In this document: positions 52,641 through 62,090 of the stretch, in pieces
How positions within the stretch are numbered: position 1 is the first letter of the stretch
Layout: every line of letters begins with the position of its first letter
Origin: Abditibacteriaceae bacterium
GTDB lineage: Bacteria > Armatimonadota > Abditibacteriia > Abditibacteriales > Abditibacteriaceae
Assembly (NCBI GenBank): GCA_019239895.1
Contig: JAFAZH010000019.1
Span: 103,059-167,058 of the forward strand
Reading direction: 5' to 3'
Length of the DNA: 64,000 nt
The notes under the pieces: generated by a model
The model's database searches: none
What the model was told of the DNA's origin: nothing
Seen by the model: the letters and a program-made list of their open reading frames with translations, nothing else
Program-made: the position numbers and the translations under genes

Positions 52641-54497
52641 ATGAGTCCTATACTTTCGCTGCCTGGAGTTTGTGTCTTCCCCGAAAGGCCGGAGAATGCG
52701 GCGCGGGGTGTCGCCTATCCCCATTACATCTACCAAGTTCTCACCCATGCTGGCGTTGCTTACTGCAAGGTAGAACCGGATGACCTAGGCAATAGTTTAG
52801 CTGAACTAAGCTTGCTCGTAACCATTGGCGAGGCCAGTTTAAGTTCTGAGTTGCAGGACAGCTTACGCGACTGGGTGCATTCCGGGGGAGCCTGGCTGAG
52901 CATTGCCGGGTTGTGTGGGCTTGAGGATTTATTCGGAGTCAGCTATGCTCCCCCGGCTTACAGCGGTGCCTGGGGCGGCAATCCGGTTTCGACGCTGGGA
53001 GAGGGTTATTTAACTCCTGACGCAGCCGAGCACCCGGTCTTAGCGCATCTGAATATCCCCCTGCACTTCTTCAATGGGCTGGCCCTGCAAGCTGGTCCAT
53101 TGGAGCCAGAGCATTCAGACAATAATGCCTCTAAATCTCAGACAGATTATCTAGCGCACTCTCTGGATGCACATGGACGGGAAACGACTCGCATTGCGCT
53201 GGCAGAACATAAGGTCGGCAAGGGGCGTTGTTTAGTACTCGCACCCGACGCCATTGGAGCGGTGGTGCGGATTCAGCAGGGAGTCACCGTGACTCGTGAT
53301 GGCGTCCCGGCACCCGACGGCACAGCGCCTGTTAGCGATGGTGTGCTCAAGTGCGGCGACGGCGGAGTGCTCGACTGGTATTTCGACCGCCAGGATATAC
53401 CAGGCGTCCCTGGTCTTAAAGGCTTCTTAGAGCCTATTGCCGATCAATGGCGCGAATTGGTGCTGCGTGCCCTGTTCTACCTCGGTGCAAAGCAAGGCAC
53501 ATCGTTTCCTGTGTTGTGGCTCTATCCCCGCAATCTGCCTGCCCTGGGACACCTGTCACTCGACACGGATCACAATGATCCAGCATTGGGGGCAGAGTTA
53601 CTGAGAGTGTTGGCGGAGGCTTCCGTTCCGGCAACGTGGTGTGTCATTGCTCCGGGTTATGAACACAACCTGCTGCAAAAAATTGAGGCGGATAGGCATG
53701 AATTGGCGATGCACTATGATGCCATGTCTCAGGGCTGTCCGTGGAGTGAAGAACTTTTTGAGAAGCAATGGCAATATCTCTCTCATCTGTTTGGAGAGCA
53801 GCCTGTCACCAACAAAAATCACTACACACGATGGGAAGGTGACACCGAATTTTTCGACTGGTGCTCCAAGCGAGCTATTGAGTTGGATCAATCCAAAGGC
53901 CCCTCCAAAACGGGCGAGGTTGGGTTCCCGTTCGGCTCCTGCCATCCTTACTTTCCCGTCGCGCCCAACGGGGAATTAATAGATGTTTTGGAGTTGCCTC
54001 TCCACACACAAGACTTCCAAATCTTCGTTCCGAAAATCGTCTTAGAACAGCTCCTGGCCGCAACCCTGCGCCATCATGGAGTGTTGCACCTGTTATTTCA
54101 CCCGGCGCATATCGCCAAGGAAGGAGTGGCGACCGCCCTATCAGAGTCTGTCGCCAAGGGCAGGCAACAGGGGATGGAATGGTGGACGGCCAAGCAAATC
54201 AACAACTGGGAACGGGCACGGCACAAAGTAGCATGGAGCAAAAGAGAAGGTCAGGACGACAACAGCACAATATGCCTATCGTCTGGTAGTTCATTAGCCG
54301 AGGCCACTCTGCTATTTCTGGGTCAGGCCGCTACCTCAGTAGTTATCAATGGCCAGGAACACTCCTCTACTCCTACCACTCGCTGGGGCTTCGATTTTCA
54401 GGCTATTACCATAGACATCGAGCAAGCTAAGAATTATTCTATAGAGGTGCGAAGCGATATTTCTCATACAGCACCTGCCGCTAAAGCAGCGGGCTGA
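52641..54497 (+). CDS. polysaccharide-deacetylase-like protein with amidotransferase-like N-terminal domain
   Basis: 618 aa. Residues about 1-245 look like a class-I glutamine-amidotransferase-like/ThuA-type domain without obvious catalytic triad. About 290-540 resemble a polysaccharide deacetylase barrel: LGHLSLDTDHND carries the Asp pair, HELAMHYDAM the H-x4-H metal motif, and LLFHPAHIAKEG the closing His. A beta-sandwich tail follows. No signal peptide. The last seven codons (APAAKAAG and stop) are provided by a palindromic repeat that starts at 54477, so the original C-terminus has been replaced. Confidence 0.75.
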   Translation: MSPILSLPGVCVFPERPENAARGVAYPHYIYQVLTHAGVAYCKVEPDDLGNSLAELSLLVTIGEASLSSELQDSLRDWVHSGGAWLSIAGLCGLEDLFGVSYAPPAYSGAWGGNPVSTLGEGYLTPDAAEHPVLAHLNIPLHFFNGLALQAGPLEPEHSDNNASKSQTDYLAHSLDAHGRETTRIALAEHKVGKGRCLVLAPDAIGAVVRIQQGVTVTRDGVPAPDGTAPVSDGVLKCGDGGVLDWYFDRQDIPGVPGLKGFLEPIADQWRELVLRALFYLGAKQGTSFPVLWLYPRNLPALGHLSLDTDHNDPALGAELLRVLAEASVPATWCVIAPGYEHNLLQKIEADRHELAMHYDAMSQGCPWSEELFEKQWQYLSHLFGEQPVTNKNHYTRWEGDTEFFDWCSKRAIELDQSKGPSKTGEVGFPFGSCHPYFPVAPNGELIDVLELPLHTQDFQIFVPKIVLEQLLAATLRHHGVLHLLFHPAHIAKEGVATALSESVAKGRQQGMEWWTAKQINNWERARHKVAWSKREGQDDNSTICLSSGSSLAEATLLFLGQAATSVVINGQEHSSTPTTRWGFDFQAITIDIEQAKNYSIEVRSDISHTAPAAKAAG

Positions 54498-54584
54498 ACG
54501 GACAAGACCCGTGAACGGGCCTCCAGAATGCCCCCTTAGCCCGGTTCACCGGGCTTCTACCCTTCAGCCCGCTGCTTTAGCGGC
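54477..54584. repeat. palindromic repeat, family B copy 2
   Basis: 21-base perfect arms at 54477-54497 and 54564-54584, the same sequence as the outer arms at 29342-29473. The inner part contains AGACCCGTGAACGGGCCT and AGCCCGGTTCACCGGGCT hairpins. The left arm encodes the end and TGA stop of the upstream gene. It lies between two convergent genes, where it can act as a terminator for both. Confidence 0.85.
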
Positions 54585-54607
54585 GGGTTCGCATGGGGAG
54601 AATTTAT

Positions 54608-56350
54608 CTACAGAATTTGAAGCGTGACCTCGTGGCGCAACACGCCCTGCGAGAATGGCAGGACTAAAACAATACGGCCTTCACTGGGTTCAGCGTGACC
54701 ATCCTTGCGGTAGGGGTTATGAGGCAGCACCGGCCAGATAAGCGAAGAGCCTGGGGGCAGGGAAACGCGCCACCCGTTATGCTCAAACCACGCTCCGGCT
54801 TCCTCAGCCGTTAAATGCAGTGGTTGCGGCCCCAGCGTGCCACTTTTGCCAGAAGCCGTCTGCCAACGTTGTCCCAGGTGGGGCAAAAAAGTCAGGTGCG
54901 CTGCAACCGGGGCTTCCGGCAGATGTTCCACCGCGTAAACGAGACGCGCCTGCTGGGGATCAATTAAATCCAGATGGACGCTGCACTGCGCTGGCCCGTA
55001 AGTTAGGCCAAGCGTTAGGTTCGTCGGGTCTAACCGAGCCGCACTGGGCACATGCAGCAGGCCAGGAGGGGGAAGGAAGTTTGGTTGTTCATCCCCCTCT
55101 TTATGCACCAGGAGGTTAGTATCGCCATAGGTGAAGGTACTCCAGAGCGGCTGTAGCTTGGTATTGCCGCCACCCAGGATTAAGCCGGTGCGGTCATGAA
55201 AGAGGCTCACAAAGTTCTGGCGATCCTGAATCCAGCGATTAGTCGGTACGGGCGTATGATAAGCCGAGAGACAGGCGAACCAGGGGCCTTCACGCTGCGC
55301 CAGGGCATCGGCTGCCCCCAACACCGATTGATGGTGGTTTAGTTGTGCCGGTGTCGGGGCGATGGGCCCTTCTTGTCCATAAAGCAGAAAAGACGCTAAC
55401 GTATCGGCAAGAATCTCCTGGTGCGCGTTCTGCTTGTGCTGCCACTGCTGCTGCATATAGCCGCGCCCTTCGGCAGAAAAGCTAAAGCCGACGTTTGGCA
55501 TCACCACCGCATCATGATAGGGGTTGCGCTCGTCCACAGTTTCTACACAGGTGCCATCGGGATAAGTAAAGTTTGCATGGAAGCGGGCCGAACGTTCGAG
55601 GGCAGGCAGCATGGCTTTATCACCCGACATGGCGTAATAAGTCCCAACGGCATCCACATAGACATAGTTGTAATTCACGACTGGCCCTAAATTTTCTGAC
55701 CAGAACCCATCCTTATTTTGCTCTGCCACGACTTTTTGCATAAAACTGGCGGCCTGGGCGCACCACTCTGGATGATTCATCACTTTACCCGCTTCATACA
55801 GCCCCATAGCATGGTGAGCCGGGATGTTCTGCACATGGCTGAACTCATGGGCCGAGATACCGTTAAAACCGAGCGTTAGAGCCTTATCCCAACGAGCGCG
55901 ACGTTCCGGGGGCATGGCATCTTTGATTAAGCTATAGGCGCGAATCCAACGCGAATACGTCCACGGCATATAAATATCGCCCCACGTCGAATTATCCTTC
56001 TTGCGAAAGACCCACTTGCCATTGGCGTCCTGCGCATCAATCAAGGCATCGCCGCCAGCCATAATAGCCGCTAAGACTTCAGGGTTGTGATAGTAGGGAT
56101 TCGTCGGGTCTTGGAACGACCAAGCAGCCGCTAAGGGGTAGATGACGTTCTGATCGGTGACAATCCAGATGCCAGTGCCGAAGCGTCCCGTGGCTTTATC
56201 CTGGCTTTTCAACACGCGGGGCACCTGCTTTATCAGAGCAGCCAAGAAATCCTTTTTGTAGTTCCATACAGGTGGCTCAGCAGCGGAAACCGGCACCACC
56301 GCACTCAGCATCAAAATACCAGCGAGCATAAAAACTGTGGGCATTTGCAT
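54608..56350 (-). CDS. secreted polysaccharide-lyase-like or glycosidase-like protein
   Basis: 580 aa with a signal peptide (about 1-23, FMLAGILMLSAVVPVSA). An N-terminal (alpha/alpha) toroid (about 30-380; WSFQDPTNPYYHNPEVLAA, HEFSHVQNIPAHHAMGLYEA, GPVVNYNYVYVDAVGTYYAM) is followed by a beta-sandwich. This is the architecture of heparinase/alginate-lyase-type polysaccharide lyases. The conserved Asn/His/Tyr cluster fits a lyase, but the family is not identified. GGAGGAG nine bases before the ATG lies inside the end of the upstream aminotransferase gene, so the two are coupled. Confidence 0.75.
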   Translation of the reverse strand: MQMPTVFMLAGILMLSAVVPVSAAEPPVWNYKKDFLAALIKQVPRVLKSQDKATGRFGTGIWIVTDQNVIYPLAAAWSFQDPTNPYYHNPEVLAAIMAGGDALIDAQDANGKWVFRKKDNSTWGDIYMPWTYSRWIRAYSLIKDAMPPERRARWDKALTLGFNGISAHEFSHVQNIPAHHAMGLYEAGKVMNHPEWCAQAASFMQKVVAEQNKDGFWSENLGPVVNYNYVYVDAVGTYYAMSGDKAMLPALERSARFHANFTYPDGTCVETVDERNPYHDAVVMPNVGFSFSAEGRGYMQQQWQHKQNAHQEILADTLASFLLYGQEGPIAPTPAQLNHHQSVLGAADALAQREGPWFACLSAYHTPVPTNRWIQDRQNFVSLFHDRTGLILGGGNTKLQPLWSTFTYGDTNLLVHKEGDEQPNFLPPPGLLHVPSAARLDPTNLTLGLTYGPAQCSVHLDLIDPQQARLVYAVEHLPEAPVAAHLTFLPHLGQRWQTASGKSGTLGPQPLHLTAEEAGAWFEHNGWRVSLPPGSSLIWPVLPHNPYRKDGHAEPSEGRIVLVLPFSQGVLRHEVTLQIL

Positions 56351-56351
56351 A

Positions 56352-57611
56352 TTAAGCGACTCCTCCTTGGGATTGCTGCTGGAACCAGGCGGCTACACGA
56401 CGGATGGCATAAACCGTTTCTTCTAAATCCGTTTGAGTGTAGGCTTCCCGCACGGTCAGCATCACGATGGTATCCAATATCGCTTCAGCCGTAGGACACA
56501 GGCCCGGCCCGTAAGCATAGCGGCAATAAGGATGCTCGCCACGCTCAAAGGCACTATGTTGAGTAAAGATAGGGTATTCGTAGATACCCTGCCCGATGTA
56601 GTTCGCGGCCACGGGCAGCCCCTCGGCCCTTAACGCTGAGGCAAAAGTGGCAGCGTCCGCGCCCAACACGGCTGGTTCAACCCGCAATGCAAAATACCAC
56701 CAGGATGGATCGCACCCGGCAGTGATTTCCGGCAAGGCAATACCCGGCACATCTTTGAGAGCTTCGAGGAGTTGTCCACACCAGTTGCGTCGCCGTTGTA
56801 CAATGTCATTTAGCTTGCTCGTTTGGGCTAAGGCTACCGCGCCCTGCAATTCCGTCATGCGATAATTATTCGCCAGAAAAGTCGCCTGCCGGGAGGTCGC
56901 GCCTGCCTCGCGGTTGTAACACTTATCGGTGGCTAACCGCAGCTTACGGGCAGACTCGGCATCATTGGTAATCACGATGCCGCCATCGCCACACGCCACA
57001 TGCTTGAACTCATTAAAGCTGTAGCAGCCCATGCGCCCCCAGTTGCCCACCGCACGCCCCTGGTAAAGACAGCCATGAGCCTGGGCACAGTCTTCGATGA
57101 GCAGCAAATTATGCCGCTCGGCAATTTCACTGAGAGCTTGCAAGTTACAAGCATTGCCGAAAAGGTGTATCGCCAGAATTGCACAAGTGTAGGGTGTAAT
57201 CGCCGCTTCGACCGCTCCAGGAGCCAGATTATAAGTGTGCGGCTCCAGGTCGGCAAAGACAGGCACCGCGCCCTGATACAGAATTGGGACAATGCTGCCC
57301 ATATCGGTAATTGGTGAGGTAATGACTTCATCACCTGGGGAGATGCCACCTGCTATAAGTGTCGCATGGATGCCTGCCGTGCCACTACTACAGGCGATGG
57401 CGTGGTCTGCGCCGCAGAGGTTCGCAAAAGCCGCTTCAAAATCACGCACTTTGCGGCCCCCCGTATAGAAGAGCGTCCCCTGTTCCAACGCCTCACGTAG
57501 CTGCTGCAACTCCGCTTCGCCATAGCGTTGCTCTTTAGTGTAAGGTGTTGTCTTGGCTGGCGTGCCACCCGCTACAGCAGGCACTCCGTATTCTAAAGAG
57601 GTGATAGTCAT
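56352..57611 (-). CDS. DegT/DnrJ/EryC1/StrS-family PLP aminotransferase
   Basis: 419 aa, the fold-type-I sugar aminotransferase family. GTAGIHATLIAGGISPGDEV binds the cofactor phosphate. LLIEDCAQAHG holds the Asp that pairs with the pyridine nitrogen, and the PLP Lys is near 203 in SFNEFKHVACGDGG. The ATG at 57611 has GAGG at good distance; the TTG at 57623 is less likely. The first gene of a minus-strand pair with the lyase-like gene. Divergent from the epimerase. May make an amino sugar or act in deoxysugar turnover. Confidence 0.92.
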   Translation of the reverse strand: MTITSLEYGVPAVAGGTPAKTTPYTKEQRYGEAELQQLREALEQGTLFYTGGRKVRDFEAAFANLCGADHAIACSSGTAGIHATLIAGGISPGDEVITSPITDMGSIVPILYQGAVPVFADLEPHTYNLAPGAVEAAITPYTCAILAIHLFGNACNLQALSEIAERHNLLLIEDCAQAHGCLYQGRAVGNWGRMGCYSFNEFKHVACGDGGIVITNDAESARKLRLATDKCYNREAGATSRQATFLANNYRMTELQGAVALAQTSKLNDIVQRRRNWCGQLLEALKDVPGIALPEITAGCDPSWWYFALRVEPAVLGADAATFASALRAEGLPVAANYIGQGIYEYPIFTQHSAFERGEHPYCRYAYGPGLCPTAEAILDTIVMLTVREAYTQTDLEETVYAIRRVAAWFQQQSQGGVA

Positions 57612-57671
57612 TGTATTCCTCAAGTTTGATATTAACTTTATGCCAAGTAAACTGTAGAAAACAAGACCACC

Positions 57672-58703
57672 ATGTTACCACCGGCACTCACTAATGATAA
57701 AGATGTGGACGAACTATTATCACGACCCACTCCCGGCGCGTTAGAGACTCTGGCGCAATTAGACGGTGACGTGCTGGTGCTGGGCGTCGGTGGCAAAATG
57801 GGGCCAACTCTGGCGCGCATGATTCGCCGGGGCTGGGATGAACTTGGTCGTAAACACAAAGTCGTTGGGGTGGCACGCTTTTCTAATCCTGCGGTTGAAG
57901 CACAACTGCAAGATGTCGGAGTGGTACCCCTGCGTTGTGATTTGTTAGATCGCAACGCGGTGCAACAACTGCCAGACGCCCCTTATATCATTTTCATGGC
58001 AGGTCAGAAGTTCGGCACCAGCACCGGCCCGGAATTTACCTGGGCCATGAATACTCTCGTCCCCGCCTATGTCGCAGAGAAGTTTAAGCACTCACGGATC
58101 GTCGTTTTTTCCACCGGCTGCGTCTATCCCTTTACACCGGTCTTGCAGGGCGGTTCACGCGAAGAAGACACTTTGTCCCCACCGGGAGATTACGCTAATT
58201 CGTGTGTGGGTCGGGAGCGAATCTTCACCTACTTTTCTAAACAACATAGCACTCCTATCACGCTCTTGCGCTTGAACTACGCGATTGATCTGCGTTATGG
58301 CGTTTTGTTAGATGTGGCAAAGCAAGTTTGGGCCGGAGAACCAGTAGATGTGAGCATGGGGCATGTGAATGTCATCTGGCAAGGTGATGCTAACGCCCAG
58401 GCGATTCAATGTTTGTCCCACGCTGCCAGTCCGCCCTTTGTTCTTAACATCACTGGGCCGGAAATTGTTTCTGTGCGGGCGTTGGCTCATCGCTTTGGAC
58501 AACTCTTAGAACGCGAACCAAAGATTACGGGGACGGAAGGCCCAACGGCTTGGCTGAATAATGCCAGTCGCGCCCATCAGCTTTTTGGTTATCCTACAGT
58601 TTCCTTAGAACAAATGATGGTGTGGGTCGCCGAGTGGGTTAAACAAGGCGGACGCATTCTCAGCAAACCCACGCACTTCGAGGCGCGTGACGGGAACTTT
58701 TAA
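57672..58703 (+). CDS. NAD-dependent epimerase/dehydratase
   Basis: 343-aa extended-SDR-type enzyme. The cofactor motif DVLVLGVGGKMGPTLARM (GxxGxxG-like) is near residue 37. The active-site region reads VVFSTGCVYPF with Ser/Thr and Tyr. LLRLNYAIDLRYGVL follows, and the C-terminal part binds the sugar substrate. Works on nucleotide sugars or sugar acids. Divergent from the DegT gene with 60 bases between starts. Followed 35 bases later by the DapA-type enzyme in the same operon. Confidence 0.88.
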   Translation: MLPPALTNDKDVDELLSRPTPGALETLAQLDGDVLVLGVGGKMGPTLARMIRRGWDELGRKHKVVGVARFSNPAVEAQLQDVGVVPLRCDLLDRNAVQQLPDAPYIIFMAGQKFGTSTGPEFTWAMNTLVPAYVAEKFKHSRIVVFSTGCVYPFTPVLQGGSREEDTLSPPGDYANSCVGRERIFTYFSKQHSTPITLLRLNYAIDLRYGVLLDVAKQVWAGEPVDVSMGHVNVIWQGDANAQAIQCLSHAASPPFVLNITGPEIVSVRALAHRFGQLLEREPKITGTEGPTAWLNNASRAHQLFGYPTVSLEQMMVWVAEWVKQGGRILSKPTHFEARDGNF

Positions 58704-58738
58704 GTGCTGGTACTCTGTAAGAATCCGGGAATGTGGCA

Positions 58739-59797
58739 ATGAGTAGCGAAATGAATTTACGAGAGCATCTTCTATCCAGCCAGGTCATTCCGGCGCATCC
58801 ACTGGCACTGACCTCAACGCGCACGTTAGATGAACGGCATCAGCGGGCGCTCACCCGCTATTATCTGGCGGCAGGCGCGGGCGGTCTGGCAGTTGGCGTG
58901 CATACCACCCAATTTGAGATTCGTGCGCCTCAACATGGCCTGCTCAAACCTGTGCTGGAACTGGCATCACAGACCATTGATGCAGAGCTAAACAACCACC
59001 CACGGCCTTTCGCTAAGATTGCGGGCATTTGCGGGCGCACCGAGCAAGCTGTGGCGGAAGCGGAATTAGCCACAGCCTTGGGCTATCATGCCGGATTGTT
59101 GAGTTTGGCGGCCTGGCGCGATGCGGATGACGCCAAACTTTTAAGCCACTGTCGCACCGTGGCAGCGATTATTCCCCTCATAGGTTTCTACTTGCAACCA
59201 GCGGTCGGTGGTCGGGTGCTACCCTACAGTTTTTGGCGTGCCTTCAGTGAAATTCCCGAAGTCGTCGCCATCAAAATTGCTCCCTTTAATCGCTATCAAA
59301 CATTGGATGTAGTGCGTGCGGTGGCCGATGCAGGACGCGACGATATTGCGCTGTACACTGGCAACGACGATAACATTGTGCTCGACCTTTTAACGCCTTT
59401 TGAATTTCCCGTAAATGGTCAGCGCAAGACCCGCTTTATCGTGGGAGGATTACTTGGCCACTGGGCCGTGTGGACAAAATGTGCCGTTGAATTACTCGAT
59501 GCAGTCAAAGCGGCCCGGCAACAACCAATGATACATACCGCCTGGCTGACGCGGGCTGCGGCTATTACCGATGCCAATGCTGCTCTTTTCGATGTAGCCA
59601 ATGGATTTGGGGGCTGCATTCCTGGTATCCATGAAGTCTTGCGGCGGCAGGGACTGCTGGCTGGCACCTGGTGCCTGAATCCACAGGAGAATCTTTCGCC
59701 CGGACAGTCTGAGGAAATTGATCGTGTGCTGCGCGCTTACCCCGAATTAACAGATAATAGCTTTGTGCAAGAGCACCTCGACCAATGGTTGGCTTGA
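58739..59797 (+). CDS. DapA-family (dihydrodipicolinate synthase-like) aldolase/lyase
   Basis: 352-aa TIM-barrel enzyme of the class I pyruvate-dependent aldolase superfamily. The Schiff-base Lys is near 179 in VVAIKIAPFNRYQ; the ring-stacking Tyr is in IGFYLQPAVGG. GAGGLAVGVHTTQFEIR takes the place of the usual phosphate loop. ATG 58739 is preferred to GTG 58733, with GGGA upstream. It probably cleaves a 2-keto-3-deoxy sugar acid rather than making lysine precursors, given its sugar-catabolic neighbours (inference). Confidence 0.87.
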   Translation: MSSEMNLREHLLSSQVIPAHPLALTSTRTLDERHQRALTRYYLAAGAGGLAVGVHTTQFEIRAPQHGLLKPVLELASQTIDAELNNHPRPFAKIAGICGRTEQAVAEAELATALGYHAGLLSLAAWRDADDAKLLSHCRTVAAIIPLIGFYLQPAVGGRVLPYSFWRAFSEIPEVVAIKIAPFNRYQTLDVVRAVADAGRDDIALYTGNDDNIVLDLLTPFEFPVNGQRKTRFIVGGLLGHWAVWTKCAVELLDAVKAARQQPMIHTAWLTRAAAITDANAALFDVANGFGGCIPGIHEVLRRQGLLAGTWCLNPQENLSPGQSEEIDRVLRAYPELTDNSFVQEHLDQWLA

Positions 59798-59832
59798 CAC
59801 AGCTTTATTAGTCTTCTCCGCCCCCTTATTAT

Positions 59833-61929
59833 TTAACCCGGCAGTAGCAAATGCCCGGTGCGGCCCTGCCAACCGTCTATAATCAGCCAGAATAAAATCA
59901 TGGCAACATCGCCTAAAGCCAGACCCAGAAAGGCGGGGAGCAGCTTACGATAGGTGTCGGTGCCGCCAAAGCGGGATATGACGACCTTCGCCAGCCAGCC
60001 CAGAAAGATGGAACTCCAGAAGGTGGCACCAGAATAGGTCAGGGCCATCATATAGCCGATGGGATGAAAGGGGAAAAACGTGAAGCGGCTGCGGGCCAGC
60101 ATCATGCCATAAGTCAAGGCGATGCCAACGCCCAGCCATAGCCAACGCGCCGGGGCCGAACCGGTGTCGGAAGATTTGGTGACGCTATCAATGAAATAAG
60201 CGGGCGCTTTAGGGCCATCTTGCGCCCACCAGTGGTGGCCAAAGGTTAGCCCGCTGTTGTCATAGCCCATGCGCACCACCGTCCACCAACTCATACCAAC
60301 CGATATAAGAATCACGACCCCAACTAATGCCGCCAGGGGGCGGGCCGCGATTTTATTATCCTGGGCTAATTTGAAGCTATGGACAAAGGATGGCATGATA
60401 AAGCTGCGCATATGAATCACAAAACCTGCCTGGAATAGAGAAGCCGAGGACACTCCATTCTCTAATGTCAGCCACTGGCTCTGTCCCGTGTTCAGTAACT
60501 TGGCAATGGCCGCGAGTGGCGACGTATGATGTTGTAATGCCAGCATTCCGCCTTCCACTGCCACACGCGTGAGGCCAATGGCAAACACTAAATAAGAAAC
60601 CCAGAGAGCGATGGCAATATCTACCCGCACGCCCGACGCCCAAGTCGCTCCCACCATAAGCGCAAACGAGATGATAAAGCCCCAGAAAGCCAGGGGGTAA
60701 GAAAGTAGTTCGTTGCGTTCAGCAGGGCTGGCAGGCACGCGGCCAAAAGCACGCCGCGCCACATGACTCAAATGCTCGCGCCCTGTCCACAATACGATCC
60801 CCACATAAGCCAGATAGCAACCACCCATTTGGTAGCCCGTGAAGAGCTTGTCGGGCAGACCATCGGCACCGGGCAAGGAATTAGGCTGGAAACCCAGGTA
60901 ATACGCTGCGACATATTGGAACTTGAAGAACCAGTAGAAAAACCACAGCGAGAACGACATCTCGGAGGTCAGCAGGTAAGTAATACCCACCACCATTGGG
61001 TAGATATTGACGGGCACCCAGCCGATCTGATTCCAGGGCGCATCCGAGAACAGTGGCCCCATATCCACACCAAGCGGGAAATCCGGCACATCAGGATAAT
61101 AGAGATGCAAGCCCCGCAACCCCTGCACAAACACCGCGATGCCAAACCCACACCACATTAAGGGATTACGAAAGAAATGGCTTAACATACCGTATTTATC
61201 GCGGCGATCCATGTCTTCGGTCATCGTCAACGGCAGGCGCAATAAGGGAAAGGCTAAGGCTTCGTGCTCAGCCCATTGCGCGCGCAGCATAACACTCAAA
61301 CACCCCAGCATCGCGTAGGATACGAGGACGAAGCTAATCCAGAACACCAACGGCACCATCCATGCGCCCCACGGAATCGGCTCATTACGGTGCAGCCCAA
61401 CATACCAGCCTTCATAGACAGCACGATTTAGACCCCTATTGGAATTGAGGGCAGGCGTCAGCCACGGCTTCAGATAAGGCTGCAAGAACCCCAGCCATTT
61501 ATTCTCGCGGGTCGCAAAGTAAAACGGTGCGAGGAGGTTGGGCACGACGAAGTTCTCCGAACCGTGTCCCGGCACTAAAGAAGAAAAAAGGCAGGTGATA
61601 TAAACCGTCAGTGTCTCATTGCGAGTAAACCCCCAACGCGGCGAGACCAACCGCAGGAGGGGGTTAATAACTAAAATTAAGACTAACAAGACACCAATGG
61701 CACCAGGCGGTAGATGCTGCCCGCCGAGAAAGGTGTTATTCAGTTTGTAATCAATGACGGGAAGGGCATAACCCAGCACCACAGCCAACGCCAGGGATAA
61801 GATCACCACACGCAATGTCACGCCACGATCACGGGCTATAGATGCCGCCGGTGTCACATAATGCGAGTTTTCCACGGACGGCGACACTCGAACCGCATCC
61901 GATACAGGGGCCGTAGCCGGTGCATTCAT
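59833..61929 (-). CDS. DUF6785/DUF6784-type polytopic membrane protein
   Basis: 698 aa with about twelve to fourteen hydrophobic helices after a 30-residue polar N-terminus. Landmarks are LFSSLVPGHGSENFVVPNLL, PLLRLPLTMTEDMDRRDKYG, EMSFSLWFFYWFFKFQYVA and VAVEGGMLALQHHTSPLAAI. Found mainly in Planctomycetota, Armatimonadota and Verrucomicrobiota; function unproven, resembling oligopeptide-transporter-like membrane proteins. It may import glycan fragments for the adjacent catabolic genes. A degenerate copy of its 5' end lies at 62.8 kb. Confidence 0.85.
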   Translation of the reverse strand: MNAPATAPVSDAVRVSPSVENSHYVTPAASIARDRGVTLRVVILSLALAVVLGYALPVIDYKLNNTFLGGQHLPPGAIGVLLVLILVINPLLRLVSPRWGFTRNETLTVYITCLFSSLVPGHGSENFVVPNLLAPFYFATRENKWLGFLQPYLKPWLTPALNSNRGLNRAVYEGWYVGLHRNEPIPWGAWMVPLVFWISFVLVSYAMLGCLSVMLRAQWAEHEALAFPLLRLPLTMTEDMDRRDKYGMLSHFFRNPLMWCGFGIAVFVQGLRGLHLYYPDVPDFPLGVDMGPLFSDAPWNQIGWVPVNIYPMVVGITYLLTSEMSFSLWFFYWFFKFQYVAAYYLGFQPNSLPGADGLPDKLFTGYQMGGCYLAYVGIVLWTGREHLSHVARRAFGRVPASPAERNELLSYPLAFWGFIISFALMVGATWASGVRVDIAIALWVSYLVFAIGLTRVAVEGGMLALQHHTSPLAAIAKLLNTGQSQWLTLENGVSSASLFQAGFVIHMRSFIMPSFVHSFKLAQDNKIAARPLAALVGVVILISVGMSWWTVVRMGYDNSGLTFGHHWWAQDGPKAPAYFIDSVTKSSDTGSAPARWLWLGVGIALTYGMMLARSRFTFFPFHPIGYMMALTYSGATFWSSIFLGWLAKVVISRFGGTDTYRKLLPAFLGLALGDVAMILFWLIIDGWQGRTGHLLLPG

Positions 61930-62090
61930 ATCTTACGTCTCCAGACAGCGGGGAATATTATAAGGTATATCGCTATTGAGCAGCTTTCTCAATAGGGTAC
62001 ACCGCGCTTTTACTCCATCATAACCGAGACTTGATATTTAATTGTTCTGCCAGGGCGCGCAATTTGGTTAGTGCGGTAGAATTTTGGGTG

